NCBI GenBank assembly: GCA_964617645.1 | Contig: CAZTYE010000003.1 | Span: 310,001-374,000, forward strand | Direction of reading: 5' to 3' | Length of the DNA: 64,000 nucleotides | DNA from: JADJGC01 sp964617645 | GTDB lineage: Bacteria; Zixibacteria; MSB-5A5; CAIYYT01 | Position numbers and translations under genes: made by a program | The notes under the pieces: model-generated | What the model was told of the DNA's origin: nothing | Seen by the model: the letters and a program-made list of their open reading frames with translations, nothing else | Database searches by the model: none | Shown here: piece by piece, positions 51,694 through 61,374 of the stretch | How positions within the stretch are numbered: the stretch's first letter is position 1 | Layout of the letters: each line of letters begins with the position of its first letter

Positions 51694-54600
51694 CTAAGAC
51701 TCAAACAAGCTTTGGGCCGGTATCGGTCGATGGAGATCCTGAAGCGGGGCAACCTCCAAATCGCCGCGACGCAGCGAGATTACGGCCTCCAGGGCCGCCG
51801 CCACTCCGGAGAGAGTCGTGATGCAGGGCACGTTATGTTGCAGGGCGGCGGTGCGAATCGACCAACCGTCGCGAAACGAGGTTTCGCCGAGGGGGGTGTT
51901 GATCACCAGATGGACGGCGCCGCTCTTGATGACGTCGACACAGTTCGGACGTCCTTCCGAGACCTTGAGCAGGCTTTCCACTTCGACGCCCATGTCGCGC
52001 AGGAAGTCCGCAGTACCCGTGGTGGCAATCAGGCGAAAGCCGAGCGACTGGAAACGCCGCGCCAGCGGAAGCATCGACTTCTTGTCGCGGTCGTTGACGC
52101 TGATCAGAAGTGTCCCTTCCGCCGGCAGGCGCAACCCGGCTGCCAGTTGTGCTTTGTAGAACGCGGTTCCGAAATCGGGACCGATCCCCATGACTTCCCC
52201 GGTCGAGCGCATCTCCGGCGACAGTTTGGGGTCAACGCCGGGAAATTTGACGAACGGGAAGACCGGAGTTTTGACAAAATAGCGAGCCACCTTCAGGTCG
52301 TCAGTGATGCCAAGTTCAGCCAGCGATCGGCCCAGCATCAGCCGGGTCGCAATTTTGGCGAGTGGAACGCCGGTTGACTTGGCGACATACGGAACTGTGC
52401 GGGAGGCGCGCGGATTGACTTCGAGCACAAAGAGCTGGCCGTCGGCGATGGCGTACTGGATGTTCATCAAGCCAACGACGCGCAACTCACGCGCCAAGAG
52501 CCGCGTTGTGTCGCGGATTTCCTCAAGGTGCGCTTTGCTGATCATGTAGGTTGGCAATACCGAACTCGAATCGCCGGAGTGAACGCCGGCCTCTTCGATA
52601 TGTTGCATGATTCCGGCGATCACGCATTCGCGCCCATCGGCCAGCGCGTCGACATCGACCTCAAATGCGTCCTCAAGGAATCGGTCGACGAGAATCGGTT
52701 GATCGGGCGCCGCTTCGAACGCCTCGGTGAGATAGCTGTGCAACCGGGCTCGACCATAGACAATTGCCATGCCGCGACCGCCGAGAACATACGACGGCCG
52801 CACCAAGAGCGGAAAACCAAGCTCGCGTGCCGCGGCATCACCTTCATCGTGGCTGCGGACAATCGTGTGCGCCGGGTGACGGATTTGCAGCCGGTCGAGC
52901 AGCGCGGCAAAGCGTTCGCGATCTTCGGCCAAGTCAATCGAGTCGGGCGGAGTACCCAGAATCGTGACTCCGGCATCGGCGAGGGGTTTAGTAAGTTTCA
53001 GCGGTGTCTGGCCGCCGAATTGCACGATCACGCCCTCCGGCTGTTCACGATCATAGATCTCGAGGACATCTTCCATGGTCAGTGGCTCAAAATAGAGCCG
53101 GTCCGAAGTGTCATAGTCGGTTGATACCGTTTCCGGATTGCAGTTGACCATGATGCTTTGCACGCCTTCCGCTTTCAGCGCAAACGCCGCGTGACAACAA
53201 CAATAGTCGAATTCGATACCCTGTCCGATTCGATTCGGTCCCGAGCCGAGAATCATGACTTTCCGACAAGATTCGATTTCCGCCTCGTCCTCTTGCTCGT
53301 ACGTCGAGTAAAGATAGGGAGTGAACGACCGAAACTCGCCGGCACAGGTATCGACGCGCTTGAAGACCGGTTTGATTCCGGAATAGTAACGTCGGCGACG
53401 GACGTCGACTTCCTCGGAATCGGTCAGGTACGCGATTCGCCGGTCGGAGAAACCGAATTCTTTGGCGAGGCGAAGTTCGGCTTCGCTGATTCTCACCAAT
53501 TCGCGCTTGCGGAGTGAGCGTTGCAGCGCGGCAAACTGCTCGACATGATCAAGAAACCAGGGATCGATCATGGTCAAGCGGCCGACGTCTTCGATGCTCC
53601 AACCCGACTCCAGTGCGTGGACAATAAAGTGCAGGCGGTTCTCATTGGGAGTCGACAAACACGCCGACAATTGCTCATCGGTCATCTGCCCCGGCCGAAA
53701 CGGTTTGACGGCCTCCAGCGACCGCAGGGCTTTGAACAGCGACTCCTTGAACGTCCGGCCGATGGCCATGACCTCGCCGACCGATTTCATTTGGATGCCA
53801 AGCGTCGCGTCGGCGCCGGGAAATTTCTCGAATGCAAATTTCGGAATCTTGGTGACAACGTAGTCCAGCGCCGGCTCAAAGGCAGCCGGCGTACTGCGCG
53901 TGATATCATTGGGAATCTCATCGAGCGTATAGCCGATCGCAAGTTTGGCGGCGATTTTCGCGATCGGAAAGCCGGTTGCCTTCGAAGCCAATGCCGACGA
54001 CCGCGATACCCGCGGATTCATCTCGATCACGACAAGCCGGCCGTTTTTGGGGTTCACCGCAAACTGCACGTTTGACCCGCCGGTATCGACCCGTACCTTG
54101 CGCATGATCGCGGCAGCGGCATCGCGCATGCGCTGATACTCGCGATCGGTCAAAGTTTGCGCCGGCGCCACCGTGAGCGAATCGCCGGTGTGCACACCGA
54201 TGGCGTCGAAATTCTCAATCGAGCAGACGACCACAAAGTTGTCGCGCCGATCGCGCATGACTTCCAGTTCGTATTCCTTCCAACCAAGCAGCGACTCTTC
54301 GACAAGCACCTGTCCAACCGGCGAGAGTCTCAAACCACGGCTGACAATCGATTCGTAGTCATCGGCATTGTAGGCAATCCCGCCGCCGGAACCGCCAAGC
54401 GTAAACGATGGTCTGACGATGATCGGGTAGCCATTAAGATCGGCGAATGATTGCGCCTCGGAAAAAGTAGAGACGAGCTGGCTGCGAGGCACCTCGAGAC
54501 CGATTTCGAGCATCGCTTGCTTGAACAACCGGCGGTCTTCGGCAATCGCGATGGTCTCGGCATTGGCGCCGATCGATTCGATGCCGTAGCGCCGGAGTAT

Positions 54601-54918
54601 TCCCTCGCGTTCCAGAGCCAGCGCCAGATTGAGCGCCGTCTGGCCGCCGACGGTGGCAAGCACGGCGTCGGGCCGGTCGCGCTTGATGATGCGTTCGACG
54701 AATTCGACGGTCAGCGGTTCGATGTAGGTCGAATCGGCGAGTTCGGGGTCGGTCATGATTGTCGCCGGATTGGAGTTGATCAAGACAACTTCGATGCCCT
54801 CCGACTTCAGCGCTTTGATCGCCTGGGTGCCGGAGTAATCAAACTCGCACGCCTGACCAATGACAATCGGTCCCGATCCGATCACCAGCACGCGGCGCAA
54901 ATCGCTGCGCTTAGGCAC
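51694..54918 (-). CDS. carB: Carbamoyl-phosphate synthase large subunit
   Basis: 1074 residues. A longer frame starts at 54945 but the GTG at 54918 gives MPKRSDLRRVLVIGSGPIVIGQACEFDYSG, matching the E. coli N-terminus (MPKRTD...), and overlaps the carA stop by 8 bases. Two ATP-grasp halves (about 1-400 and 550-935), oligomerisation domain between, and a C-terminal MGS-type allosteric domain (GTLLISVNDRDKKSMLPLAR...ATTGTADFLRDMGVE). Makes carbamoyl phosphate for pyrimidine and arginine synthesis. Confidence 0.95.
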   Translation of the reverse strand: MPKRSDLRRVLVIGSGPIVIGQACEFDYSGTQAIKALKSEGIEVVLINSNPATIMTDPELADSTYIEPLTVEFVERIIKRDRPDAVLATVGGQTALNLALALEREGILRRYGIESIGANAETIAIAEDRRLFKQAMLEIGLEVPRSQLVSTFSEAQSFADLNGYPIIVRPSFTLGGSGGGIAYNADDYESIVSRGLRLSPVGQVLVEESLLGWKEYELEVMRDRRDNFVVVCSIENFDAIGVHTGDSLTVAPAQTLTDREYQRMRDAAAAIMRKVRVDTGGSNVQFAVNPKNGRLVVIEMNPRVSRSSALASKATGFPIAKIAAKLAIGYTLDEIPNDITRSTPAAFEPALDYVVTKIPKFAFEKFPGADATLGIQMKSVGEVMAIGRTFKESLFKALRSLEAVKPFRPGQMTDEQLSACLSTPNENRLHFIVHALESGWSIEDVGRLTMIDPWFLDHVEQFAALQRSLRKRELVRISEAELRLAKEFGFSDRRIAYLTDSEEVDVRRRRYYSGIKPVFKRVDTCAGEFRSFTPYLYSTYEQEDEAEIESCRKVMILGSGPNRIGQGIEFDYCCCHAAFALKAEGVQSIMVNCNPETVSTDYDTSDRLYFEPLTMEDVLEIYDREQPEGVIVQFGGQTPLKLTKPLADAGVTILGTPPDSIDLAEDRERFAALLDRLQIRHPAHTIVRSHDEGDAAARELGFPLLVRPSYVLGGRGMAIVYGRARLHSYLTEAFEAAPDQPILVDRFLEDAFEVDVDALADGRECVIAGIMQHIEEAGVHSGDSSSVLPTYMISKAHLEEIRDTTRLLARELRVVGLMNIQYAIADGQLFVLEVNPRASRTVPYVAKSTGVPLAKIATRLMLGRSLAELGITDDLKVARYFVKTPVFPFVKFPGVDPKLSPEMRSTGEVMGIGPDFGTAFYKAQLAAGLRLPAEGTLLISVNDRDKKSMLPLARRFQSLGFRLIATTGTADFLRDMGVEVESLLKVSEGRPNCVDVIKSGAVHLVINTPLGETSFRDGWSIRTAALQHNVPCITTLSGVAAALEAVISLRRGDLEVAPLQDLHRPIPAQSLFES

Positions 54919-56083
54919 GGCGGACACCGCCTTCGCGGAATTCACACATCAAATCGGTGAAACGCCGAAATAGGTAATGCGCGTCATGCGGACCGGGCGC
55001 GGCTTCCGGATGATACTGCACGGAGAACGCCGGAATGTCACGAAGCTGCAGGCCCTCGACAGTCTGGTCGTTGAGATTGATATGGGTGATCTCGACGCGG
55101 CTTCCCAGCGAGTCGGCATCGACGGCAAAGCCATGGTTGTGCGAGGTGATTTCAACCTTCTGCGTTCGGCAATTCAAAATCGGATGATTGCCCCCACGGT
55201 GGCCGAATTTGAGTTTGTAGGTTTTGCCGCCGGCGGCAGATCCAAGAAGCTGATGACCAAGGCAGATGCCGAAGATCGGCACCCGCCCCAACAAGTCGCA
55301 AATGTTATCGACAGCGTAACGAAGCGGATCCGGATCGCCGGGGCCGTTAGATAAGAGCACGCCGTCCGGCTTAAGCCCGAGTATCGCTTCCGAAGCGGCG
55401 TTGGCCGGTACGACCGTTGCCCGACAGCCGGAATCGACGAGACAGCGCAGTATGTTCCACTTTACGCCATAATCGAGCACGACGACGTGAAATCGGGTCG
55501 ATTGGTCGGAGAAGAGATCTTTCTGCCGGGCGGCTCGCAGTGGTGGAGTCGCCTCCGACCAGTCGAAAGTCTGACCCTTCGTTACTTGACTTGCCAAATC
55601 GCAGCCGGCCATGGTGGGAATGTCATTCGCTCGTCCGACCAGTGTCTCAGGTCGATCATCAATCGACGCGATCACGCCGCGCATCGCGCCGCGCTCGCGC
55701 AGGCGCCGCACCAGCATGCGCGTGTCGATGCCGGAAAGTCCGGGGATACTTTTTGATTTGAGATATTCGTCGAGAGTCAGCGTCGCTCGCCAGTTCGATG
55801 CCACGCGACTTACCTCTTTGACGATCAGTGCGCTCAGAAACGGTTGTCGCGACTCGAAATCTTCCGCCGCGATTCCGTAGTTCCCGATTTGCGGGTAAGT
55901 CATGACGACAATCTGGCCGGCGTAGGACGGATCAGTGATGATCTCCTGGTAGCCGGTCATCGCAGTATTGAACACGACCTCGCCGCCGGCCTCGGCCGAT
56001 GCGCCGAAGCGGTTGCCGATCCAGCGCGAACCGTCCTCAAGAACCAGTTGCGCGCGGTTGCTGCTGTGGTCGTCGTAGCTCAA
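54911..56083 (-). CDS. carA: Carbamoyl-phosphate synthase small (glutaminase) subunit
   Basis: 390 residues from a TTG at 56083, chosen because the promoter (56142-56170) leaves this as the first in-frame initiator; E. coli CarA is 382. N-terminal domain AQLVLEDGSRWIGNRFGASAEAGGEVVFNTAMTGYQEI, class I amidotransferase with catalytic Cys274 in FGICLGHQLLG and the His/Glu in QYHPEAAPGPHDA. Hydrolyses glutamine for CarB. A longer frame to 56170 would begin inside the promoter. Confidence 0.92.
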   Translation of the reverse strand: MSYDDHSSNRAQLVLEDGSRWIGNRFGASAEAGGEVVFNTAMTGYQEIITDPSYAGQIVVMTYPQIGNYGIAAEDFESRQPFLSALIVKEVSRVASNWRATLTLDEYLKSKSIPGLSGIDTRMLVRRLRERGAMRGVIASIDDRPETLVGRANDIPTMAGCDLASQVTKGQTFDWSEATPPLRAARQKDLFSDQSTRFHVVVLDYGVKWNILRCLVDSGCRATVVPANAASEAILGLKPDGVLLSNGPGDPDPLRYAVDNICDLLGRVPIFGICLGHQLLGSAAGGKTYKLKFGHRGGNHPILNCRTQKVEITSHNHGFAVDADSLGSRVEITHINLNDQTVEGLQLRDIPAFSVQYHPEAAPGPHDAHYLFRRFTDLMCEFREGGVRRA

Positions 56084-56141
56084 CTTCGGAAAGATTTCTC
56101 CACGCCCTGAATCCTGCGGTCTTAGCTCGGAATGTCGCGCG

Positions 56142-56170
56142 AAAGTAGAGAAATCGCCAGCGCCTGTCAA
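56142..56170 (-). promoter_or_regulatory. Promoter for carAB
   Basis: Minus strand TTGACA (56170-56165, perfect), 17-bp spacer, TACTTT (56147-56142). The -35 sits in the palindrome CGCCTGTCAACAGGCG (56161-56176), which could bind a repressor and so control the operon. Confidence 0.6.
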
Positions 56171-56247
56171 CAGGCGAATTGCCGGGACTGATCTGCGCCG
56201 ATTCGCCGCTTGCCCTGAGAATTGAACTCAATTATTCAATCGACAAC

Positions 56248-56985
56248 ATGGCAAAATTGGATATTAGCTACCGCGCCAGGTTGTTGGGAATATTCCTCGT
56301 TTGGTGGGCACTCTGGGCGTACCGCCCCAGTCACTTCTCCGACTGGGCGCTGGAAAACGTATTGACGGTTCTTGCGGTCATCGGCATGATCGTTTCGCGC
56401 AATCGTTTCCGGCTTAGCAACGTATCGTATACTTTGATCCTGATCTTTCTCATGCTGCACACGATCGGGGCGCACTACACTTATGCGGAAGTACCCTACG
56501 AGAAGTGGACGGCGGCGCTGGGATTCTCGATCAACGACAGCTTCGGTTTCGAACGAAACCACTTCGACAGGCTTCTTCACTTCTTGTTTGGCTTTCTGCT
56601 CTGTTATCCGGTCCGGGAGGTGTTTATGCGTGTAGCCGCCGCCCGGGGAGCGTGGAGTTACTATCTCCCCGTCGAGCTGGTCATGTCGCTGTCGATGCTC
56701 TACGAATTGATCGAATGGCTGGTCGCCGAAGTATTTGGCGGCGAACTCGGTATGGCCTATCTCGGCACGCAGGGCGATCTCTGGGACGCTCACAAGGATA
56801 TGGGGCTGGCTTCGCTGGGAGCGGTGGTGGGGATGATTATCGTCGCGATGATCAACTGGAAATATCAGCGCGATTTCAGCGCCGAGTTCCGGGATAGCCT
56901 GCGCATCAAAGAGCCTTCACCGCTCGGCGAAGTACGTCTGCGCGAATACCGACGGCGCCAGAAGGGCGAAGACCCGCGCGAATAG
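56248..56985 (+). CDS. DUF2238 (YjdF-like) membrane protein
   Basis: 245 residues from ATG at 56248; the frame extends to 56179 without ribosome site. Six or more membrane segments with DUF2238 hallmarks: SNVSYTLILIFLMLHTIGAHYTYAEVPY, FERNHFDRLLHFLFGFLLCYPVREVFMR and MLYELIEWLVAEVFGGELGMAYLGTQGDLWDAHKDM. Function unknown. Divergent from carAB. Confidence 0.85.
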   Translation: MAKLDISYRARLLGIFLVWWALWAYRPSHFSDWALENVLTVLAVIGMIVSRNRFRLSNVSYTLILIFLMLHTIGAHYTYAEVPYEKWTAALGFSINDSFGFERNHFDRLLHFLFGFLLCYPVREVFMRVAAARGAWSYYLPVELVMSLSMLYELIEWLVAEVFGGELGMAYLGTQGDLWDAHKDMGLASLGAVVGMIIVAMINWKYQRDFSAEFRDSLRIKEPSPLGEVRLREYRRRQKGEDPRE

Positions 56986-57010
56986 CAATCGGTTGCTTCT
57001 GGTTCAATTC

Positions 57011-57853
57011 TCAGTTCTGTTCCTGCTTGATTTGATCTTTGCCTGATTGCTTGACCGAGTACATCAAGCGGTCGGCCCGCAGGAGCATATCATTGACTGA
57101 GTCCGGTGGTTTAGTGAAAGTGAACACCCCGGTCGAAAACGAGACCGACCAATCGTGCGTGGCGACCATTTTCTGGAGATCGCTTTTGAGACGGTCCATA
57201 ATCGCCTTGGCGGTAGCGGCATCGGTCTCGGTCAGCAGAATGACAAACTCATCGCCGCCCAACCGCGCGACCTGATCGACAGCGCGGATGCTTTTGCGCA
57301 TCAGCTCGGCCGTCAACGTCAGAAGCCGATCACCGCTGAGATGTCCGTGTTGGTCGTTTACCGCCTTGAAATTGTCGATGTCGGTGAAAACGATCGTAAA
57401 CGGCTGTGCGGTACGCTTGCAGCGCGCAATCTCCAACTCAGCGCGTTCGAAGAATGCGCGGCGATTGGCGATTCCGGTGAGCTCATCCTCGCGCGCTGTG
57501 GCCTTATGATGATCAAGCAGAGTTTTGAAGGCCGACAAGATCAGAGAGAACATGACAAACATCGCCAGGCGCAGGAATTCGTTGATCAACGTGATTGTTG
57601 GCGCAGCGGAAAAGACATCGTCCAAGAGGTCGGCGCCGAACCAGGTGAGGGCGCAAAGCACGGCAAAAACGACTCCGAGCCACTTCCCGCCGGCCCACGT
57701 AGATATTGCCAGCGGGACCAGGAAGAAGACCGATACCGCCAGTGTCGAGCCGCTGGCATAGTAGCCGACACCAACCGCGACAATCATGAGCAGGCTTACG
57801 ATCAGCCCCACCGGGCGCGGTATCTGGTCCAAATATGCCGTCAGACGCATCAT
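57011..57853 (-). CDS. Membrane-bound diguanylate cyclase (GGDEF)
   Basis: 280 residues. Four N-terminal membrane spans (1-105, sensor of MASE-like type), then a GGDEF domain (about 120-275) with DELTGIANRRAFFERAELE, FTDIDNFKAVNDQHGHLSGD and active-site RLGGDEFVILL. No RxxD inhibitory site upstream of GGDEF is plain. Produces c-di-GMP, which governs attachment and motility. Confidence 0.9.
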   Translation of the reverse strand: MMRLTAYLDQIPRPVGLIVSLLMIVAVGVGYYASGSTLAVSVFFLVPLAISTWAGGKWLGVVFAVLCALTWFGADLLDDVFSAAPTITLINEFLRLAMFVMFSLILSAFKTLLDHHKATAREDELTGIANRRAFFERAELEIARCKRTAQPFTIVFTDIDNFKAVNDQHGHLSGDRLLTLTAELMRKSIRAVDQVARLGGDEFVILLTETDAATAKAIMDRLKSDLQKMVATHDWSVSFSTGVFTFTKPPDSVNDMLLRADRLMYSVKQSGKDQIKQEQN

Positions 57854-58124
57854 CGTCAGAGTGCTCCGCCCACCCCATCTTCATGTTGCCGGGGAAGAAT
57901 CCCTCGAATCTGACGGAGAAGATATCCGTCTGCTCAATGCCATTGACAAGGGATTCCCGCCGAATCTTTGCGCGCCGGCGGCGATCAGATTCTCAAGCCA
58001 AACAATCGCTCGCTGACAGCGTATTGTCTGTTTGCAGGACGGATTTCGACCTATGAAGTCCATGATTGATTTTGGCTGCAGATACGGCCGGCACTACTGC
58101 CCGCCGTGGTTGGAGGATTAGACC

Positions 58125-58727
58125 GTGGCCCACGAATTACCGGCGTTACCGTACGCCTACGAAGCGCTCGAACCATTTATCGATGCGCAGACGATGAACA
58201 TTCATCATACCAAACATCACCAAACTTATGTCACGAAGCTCAATGAAGCGCTGGCCAATGCTCCCGAATGGCAGAAACACAGCGCCGAAGAGCTGGTAAC
58301 TATGCTCAACTCCGTGCCGGAGGCGATCCGCACGGCTGTCCGTAACCACGGCGGCGGGCATGCGAACCATAGCTTTTTCTGGAAGCTGCTCAAGCGGGAT
58401 ACGCGGTACGGCGGCGCCGTCGCCGACGCGATCAACGCGGCCTTCGGCGGCTATGACCAGTTCAAAGAGAAATTCACGGCAGCATCAGCCGGTGTGTTTG
58501 GTTCCGGCTGGGCGTGGTTGGTCGCCGGCGGCGGCAAACTCGAAATCATGACAACGCCAAATCAGGATTCGCCGCTCACAACCGGCAAGAAGCCGATCAT
58601 CGGCATCGATGTTTGGGAACACGCCTACTATCTGAAGTATCAGAACCGTCGCCCGGAGTACATCGCGGCGTTCTTTAGTGTCATTAACTGGGACGAAGCG
58701 AACAGGAATCTTGCCGCGGCGAAGTAA
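58125..58727 (+). CDS. Mn/Fe superoxide dismutase, cytosolic
   Basis: 200 residues from GTG at 58125 (GGAGGA at 7 bases). Same ligand set as the exported homologue: MNIHHTKHHQTY, GGHANHSFFW, and GIDVWEHAYYLKY, with NQDSPL, so manganese type is likely. No signal peptide. Full length and intact. Confidence 0.94.
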   Translation: MAHELPALPYAYEALEPFIDAQTMNIHHTKHHQTYVTKLNEALANAPEWQKHSAEELVTMLNSVPEAIRTAVRNHGGGHANHSFFWKLLKRDTRYGGAVADAINAAFGGYDQFKEKFTAASAGVFGSGWAWLVAGGGKLEIMTTPNQDSPLTTGKKPIIGIDVWEHAYYLKYQNRRPEYIAAFFSVINWDEANRNLAAAK

Positions 58728-58787
58728 GCGCTGTGAAAACGTTTCAAGTCACTGAGGTGAGAGTCGCCGACTACCACTCTTGCTGCG

Positions 58788-59588
58788 CTATTTGCTGTCT
58801 CCCGCCAGAACACGCATCATCTCTTTGTGGATGTGTCCGTTCGATCCCAGTAAGCGGTCCTTGTAGATCGAAAGCGGATTGCCGGCAAAATCTGTGATCT
58901 TGCCACCCGCCTGTTTGACGATCAAGACTCCGGCCGCCATGTCCCAAGGATGGAGCTTTAACTCCCAGTAGCCGTCAAACCGCCCACAAGCGAGGTAGCA
59001 CAAGTCAATCGCCGCTGAACCGGCGCGTCGCACGGCCCGAGCGGTTTTCACGAATTTCGTGAAATTGGCCAGATTGTTGATCCGGCTGGTGCGGATGTCG
59101 TACGGAAATCCGGTCGACAGTAGCGCTTGATCCAAGCGGCGACGATCACTAACGCGAATGACGTGACCATTTAGTCGAGCGCTGCCATGCTTGCTTGCGG
59201 TGAACATTTCGTCGCGTGTCGGGTCATACACCACCCCAGCCACCAATTCGCCGTCGCATTCGCAGGCAATCGACACGCACCAGACCGGAAACGTATGTGC
59301 GTAGTTTGTCGTGCCATCGAGCGGGTCGATAATCCACTTGATTTCCCGCTCCTGCTCGCGCACCGAGCCTTCTTCGGTGAGAAACGACGACTCCGGAAAC
59401 CGCCGACTCAGCCGGTCGACAATCAACTGCTCGCTGCGCAAATCCATTTCGGTGACCAGATCGATTCGCCCCTTGAACTGCACCCGTCGATTCTTCTGAA
59501 CATTAGTGAGCAACAGTGCGCCGGCCGCTTGGGCCGCTTCTGTGGCGGCTAACAGCAGATCGCTGACGCGAGCGCGGGACAGCTTCAT
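58788..59588 (-). CDS. suhB: Inositol-monophosphatase family protein
   Basis: 266 residues from the ATG at 59588, whose first bases overlap the stop of the ABC exporter gene (ATGA). A longer frame to 59639 exists. Metal site: FLTEEGS (Glu), WIIDPLDGTTNYAHTFP (two Asp) and a later HPWDMAAGVLIVKQAGGKITD, all in place. Phosphatase for inositol monophosphate or a related sugar phosphate. Translationally coupled to the exporter. Confidence 0.88.
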   Translation of the reverse strand: MKLSRARVSDLLLAATEAAQAAGALLLTNVQKNRRVQFKGRIDLVTEMDLRSEQLIVDRLSRRFPESSFLTEEGSVREQEREIKWIIDPLDGTTNYAHTFPVWCVSIACECDGELVAGVVYDPTRDEMFTASKHGSARLNGHVIRVSDRRRLDQALLSTGFPYDIRTSRINNLANFTKFVKTARAVRRAGSAAIDLCYLACGRFDGYWELKLHPWDMAAGVLIVKQAGGKITDFAGNPLSIYKDRLLGSNGHIHKEMMRVLAGDSK

Positions 59589-61372
59589 ACTTTCCGCGAA
59601 ACTTCCTGATCCTGAAATTGTAGTTGATACAAACGCCAATAGACGCCACGCGCCTTGAGGAGTTCCTCATGCCGGCCTTGCTCGACAATCCGCCCCTTGT
59701 GAAACACCAGTATTTTATCGGCTTCGCGGATCGTCGACAAGCGGTGTGCCACGACGACCGAGGTGCGTCCCTCGAACAGATGGTGAATCGCGCGCTGGAT
59801 GATCTCCTCGGTTTCGTTGTCTACCGATGATGTCGCCTCGTCGAGAATCAACACCTTGGGGTTACGCACCAAAGCGCGCGCAAAACTGATTAGCTGCCGT
59901 TGCCCAACCGAGAGCGAACTTCCGCGTTCGCCAACTTTGCTGTCCAAACGATGTTCGAGCCGATTGATGAACGGCAGCAATCCGACGCGGGCGGCGGCGG
60001 TCTCAACCTGGGCATCGGTAATCGACTCGTCGCCGAGCGTGATGTTCTCCTTAATCGAATTCGAGAACAAAAACACGTCTTGAAGCACCAAGCCGACCTG
60101 TTGGCGCGCGGCAACCGGATCCAAATCGCGCAGATCGGCCCCATCAAGCCTGATCGCGCCGTTCGCAATTTCGTAGAAGCGGCAAATCAGACTAACGGTC
60201 GTTGTCTTGCCGGAACCGGTCGCGCCGACCAGCGCAATCTTCTCGCCGGGACGAATCGCAAACGATACATCGTGCAGAATGGGTTGGTCGGTATTGTAGG
60301 CGAAATCCACTTTCTCGAAGCTGATTGAGCCGTCATAGCGATCGAGAGTCTTTGGCGTTGCCGGCGCGGCGATTGCCGGCGGCGTATCGATAATGCCAAA
60401 CACGCGCTCCGCGGCAGCCATCGCCGACTGTAGAATGTTGTATTTCTCCGCTAAGTCGCGAATCGGCCGATAGAACATTTCGACGTACTGGATGAAAGCG
60501 ATCAAGGCGCCCAACTGAATCGCGTTTTGCAGCGAAAGCCCGCCACCGTACCAGACGATGAGCGCCAGGCTGACGGCGCCGATCAACTCGACCACCGGAA
60601 AGAAAACCGCATAGAGCAACACCGACCGCTTGTGCTGGTCCATCAACTCGTCGTTGATTTTCGCGAATTGCCCCATGATTTTTTTCTCCTGCCGGAAGAA
60701 CTGCACTTCCGTCATCCCAGCCAGATGTTCTTGCGTGAAGGCGTTTAGTCGCGCCAGCTTGATTCGAATTTCCCGGTACGAATCGCGTACCCGCTTGCGG
60801 AAGAGCATGGTCGCCACGAGAATCAGCGGCACGATGATGAACGTGACCAGCGACAGGCTTGCTGAGATCGAGAACATCACAATCACGATGCCGACGATAG
60901 TGAGCAGATTGCCGAGAATATCGACCACCCCGGAGGCAAACATCTCATTGAGCGCGTTGACATCGGAGGTCACCCGCGTCAGCAGTCGGCCGGTAGGGTT
61001 TTTATCGAAGAATCCGAGATGCATCGCCTGTATGTGATTGAACAGTTTCTGCCGCAGATCGAACATCGCACTCTGGCCGATCCACTCCATCATGTAGATC
61101 TGAGCATAGCCAAGCAGCCCTTCCAGCACGAGAATGCCAAGAAACAGCAGGGCCAGTCGATCAAGGCCGGAGCCATCGCCTTTAGCGATGTAGTTGTCGA
61201 AGGCGATCATCGTCAGATAGGGTCGCGCCAACTGAAGAAACAGAGTGACAATGAGCAACAGCAGCGCCAGCGCCACGTACCAGCGATATGGCCGCAGATA
61301 CTGAAGCAGCCGCTTCATCAACTTTGCGTCATAAGCCTTTCCGAGTTTGTCTTCTTCGCGGAAGTCCTGCAT
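59585..61372 (-). CDS. ABC exporter half-transporter, catalytic member
   Basis: 595 residues. Six membrane segments (1-310), then ATPase domain with Walker A GATGSGKTTTVSL, signature LSVGQRQLISFARAL (variant), and Walker B KVLILDEATSSVD with the catalytic Glu intact. It overlaps the gene downstream and starts 2 bases after its partner gene stops, so both are translated together. In heterodimeric exporters one site is catalytic and one degenerate; this chain carries the Glu-containing Walker B. Confidence 0.9.
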   Translation of the reverse strand: MQDFREEDKLGKAYDAKLMKRLLQYLRPYRWYVALALLLLIVTLFLQLARPYLTMIAFDNYIAKGDGSGLDRLALLFLGILVLEGLLGYAQIYMMEWIGQSAMFDLRQKLFNHIQAMHLGFFDKNPTGRLLTRVTSDVNALNEMFASGVVDILGNLLTIVGIVIVMFSISASLSLVTFIIVPLILVATMLFRKRVRDSYREIRIKLARLNAFTQEHLAGMTEVQFFRQEKKIMGQFAKINDELMDQHKRSVLLYAVFFPVVELIGAVSLALIVWYGGGLSLQNAIQLGALIAFIQYVEMFYRPIRDLAEKYNILQSAMAAAERVFGIIDTPPAIAAPATPKTLDRYDGSISFEKVDFAYNTDQPILHDVSFAIRPGEKIALVGATGSGKTTTVSLICRFYEIANGAIRLDGADLRDLDPVAARQQVGLVLQDVFLFSNSIKENITLGDESITDAQVETAAARVGLLPFINRLEHRLDSKVGERGSSLSVGQRQLISFARALVRNPKVLILDEATSSVDNETEEIIQRAIHHLFEGRTSVVVAHRLSTIREADKILVFHKGRIVEQGRHEELLKARGVYWRLYQLQFQDQEVSRKV

Positions 61373-61374
61373 TA

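Noticed and set aside
52528..53124. 198-residue + strand frame opposite carB
   Set aside because: Shadow of the carB codon pattern; no motif and no start signal. Other frames opposite ettA, the TonB receptor and the sucCD genes are of the same kind.
57854..58124. Possible small genes between the diguanylate cyclase and superoxide dismutase
   Set aside because: Frames are short, have no ribosome site and show no motif; the stretch is treated as plain intergenic.
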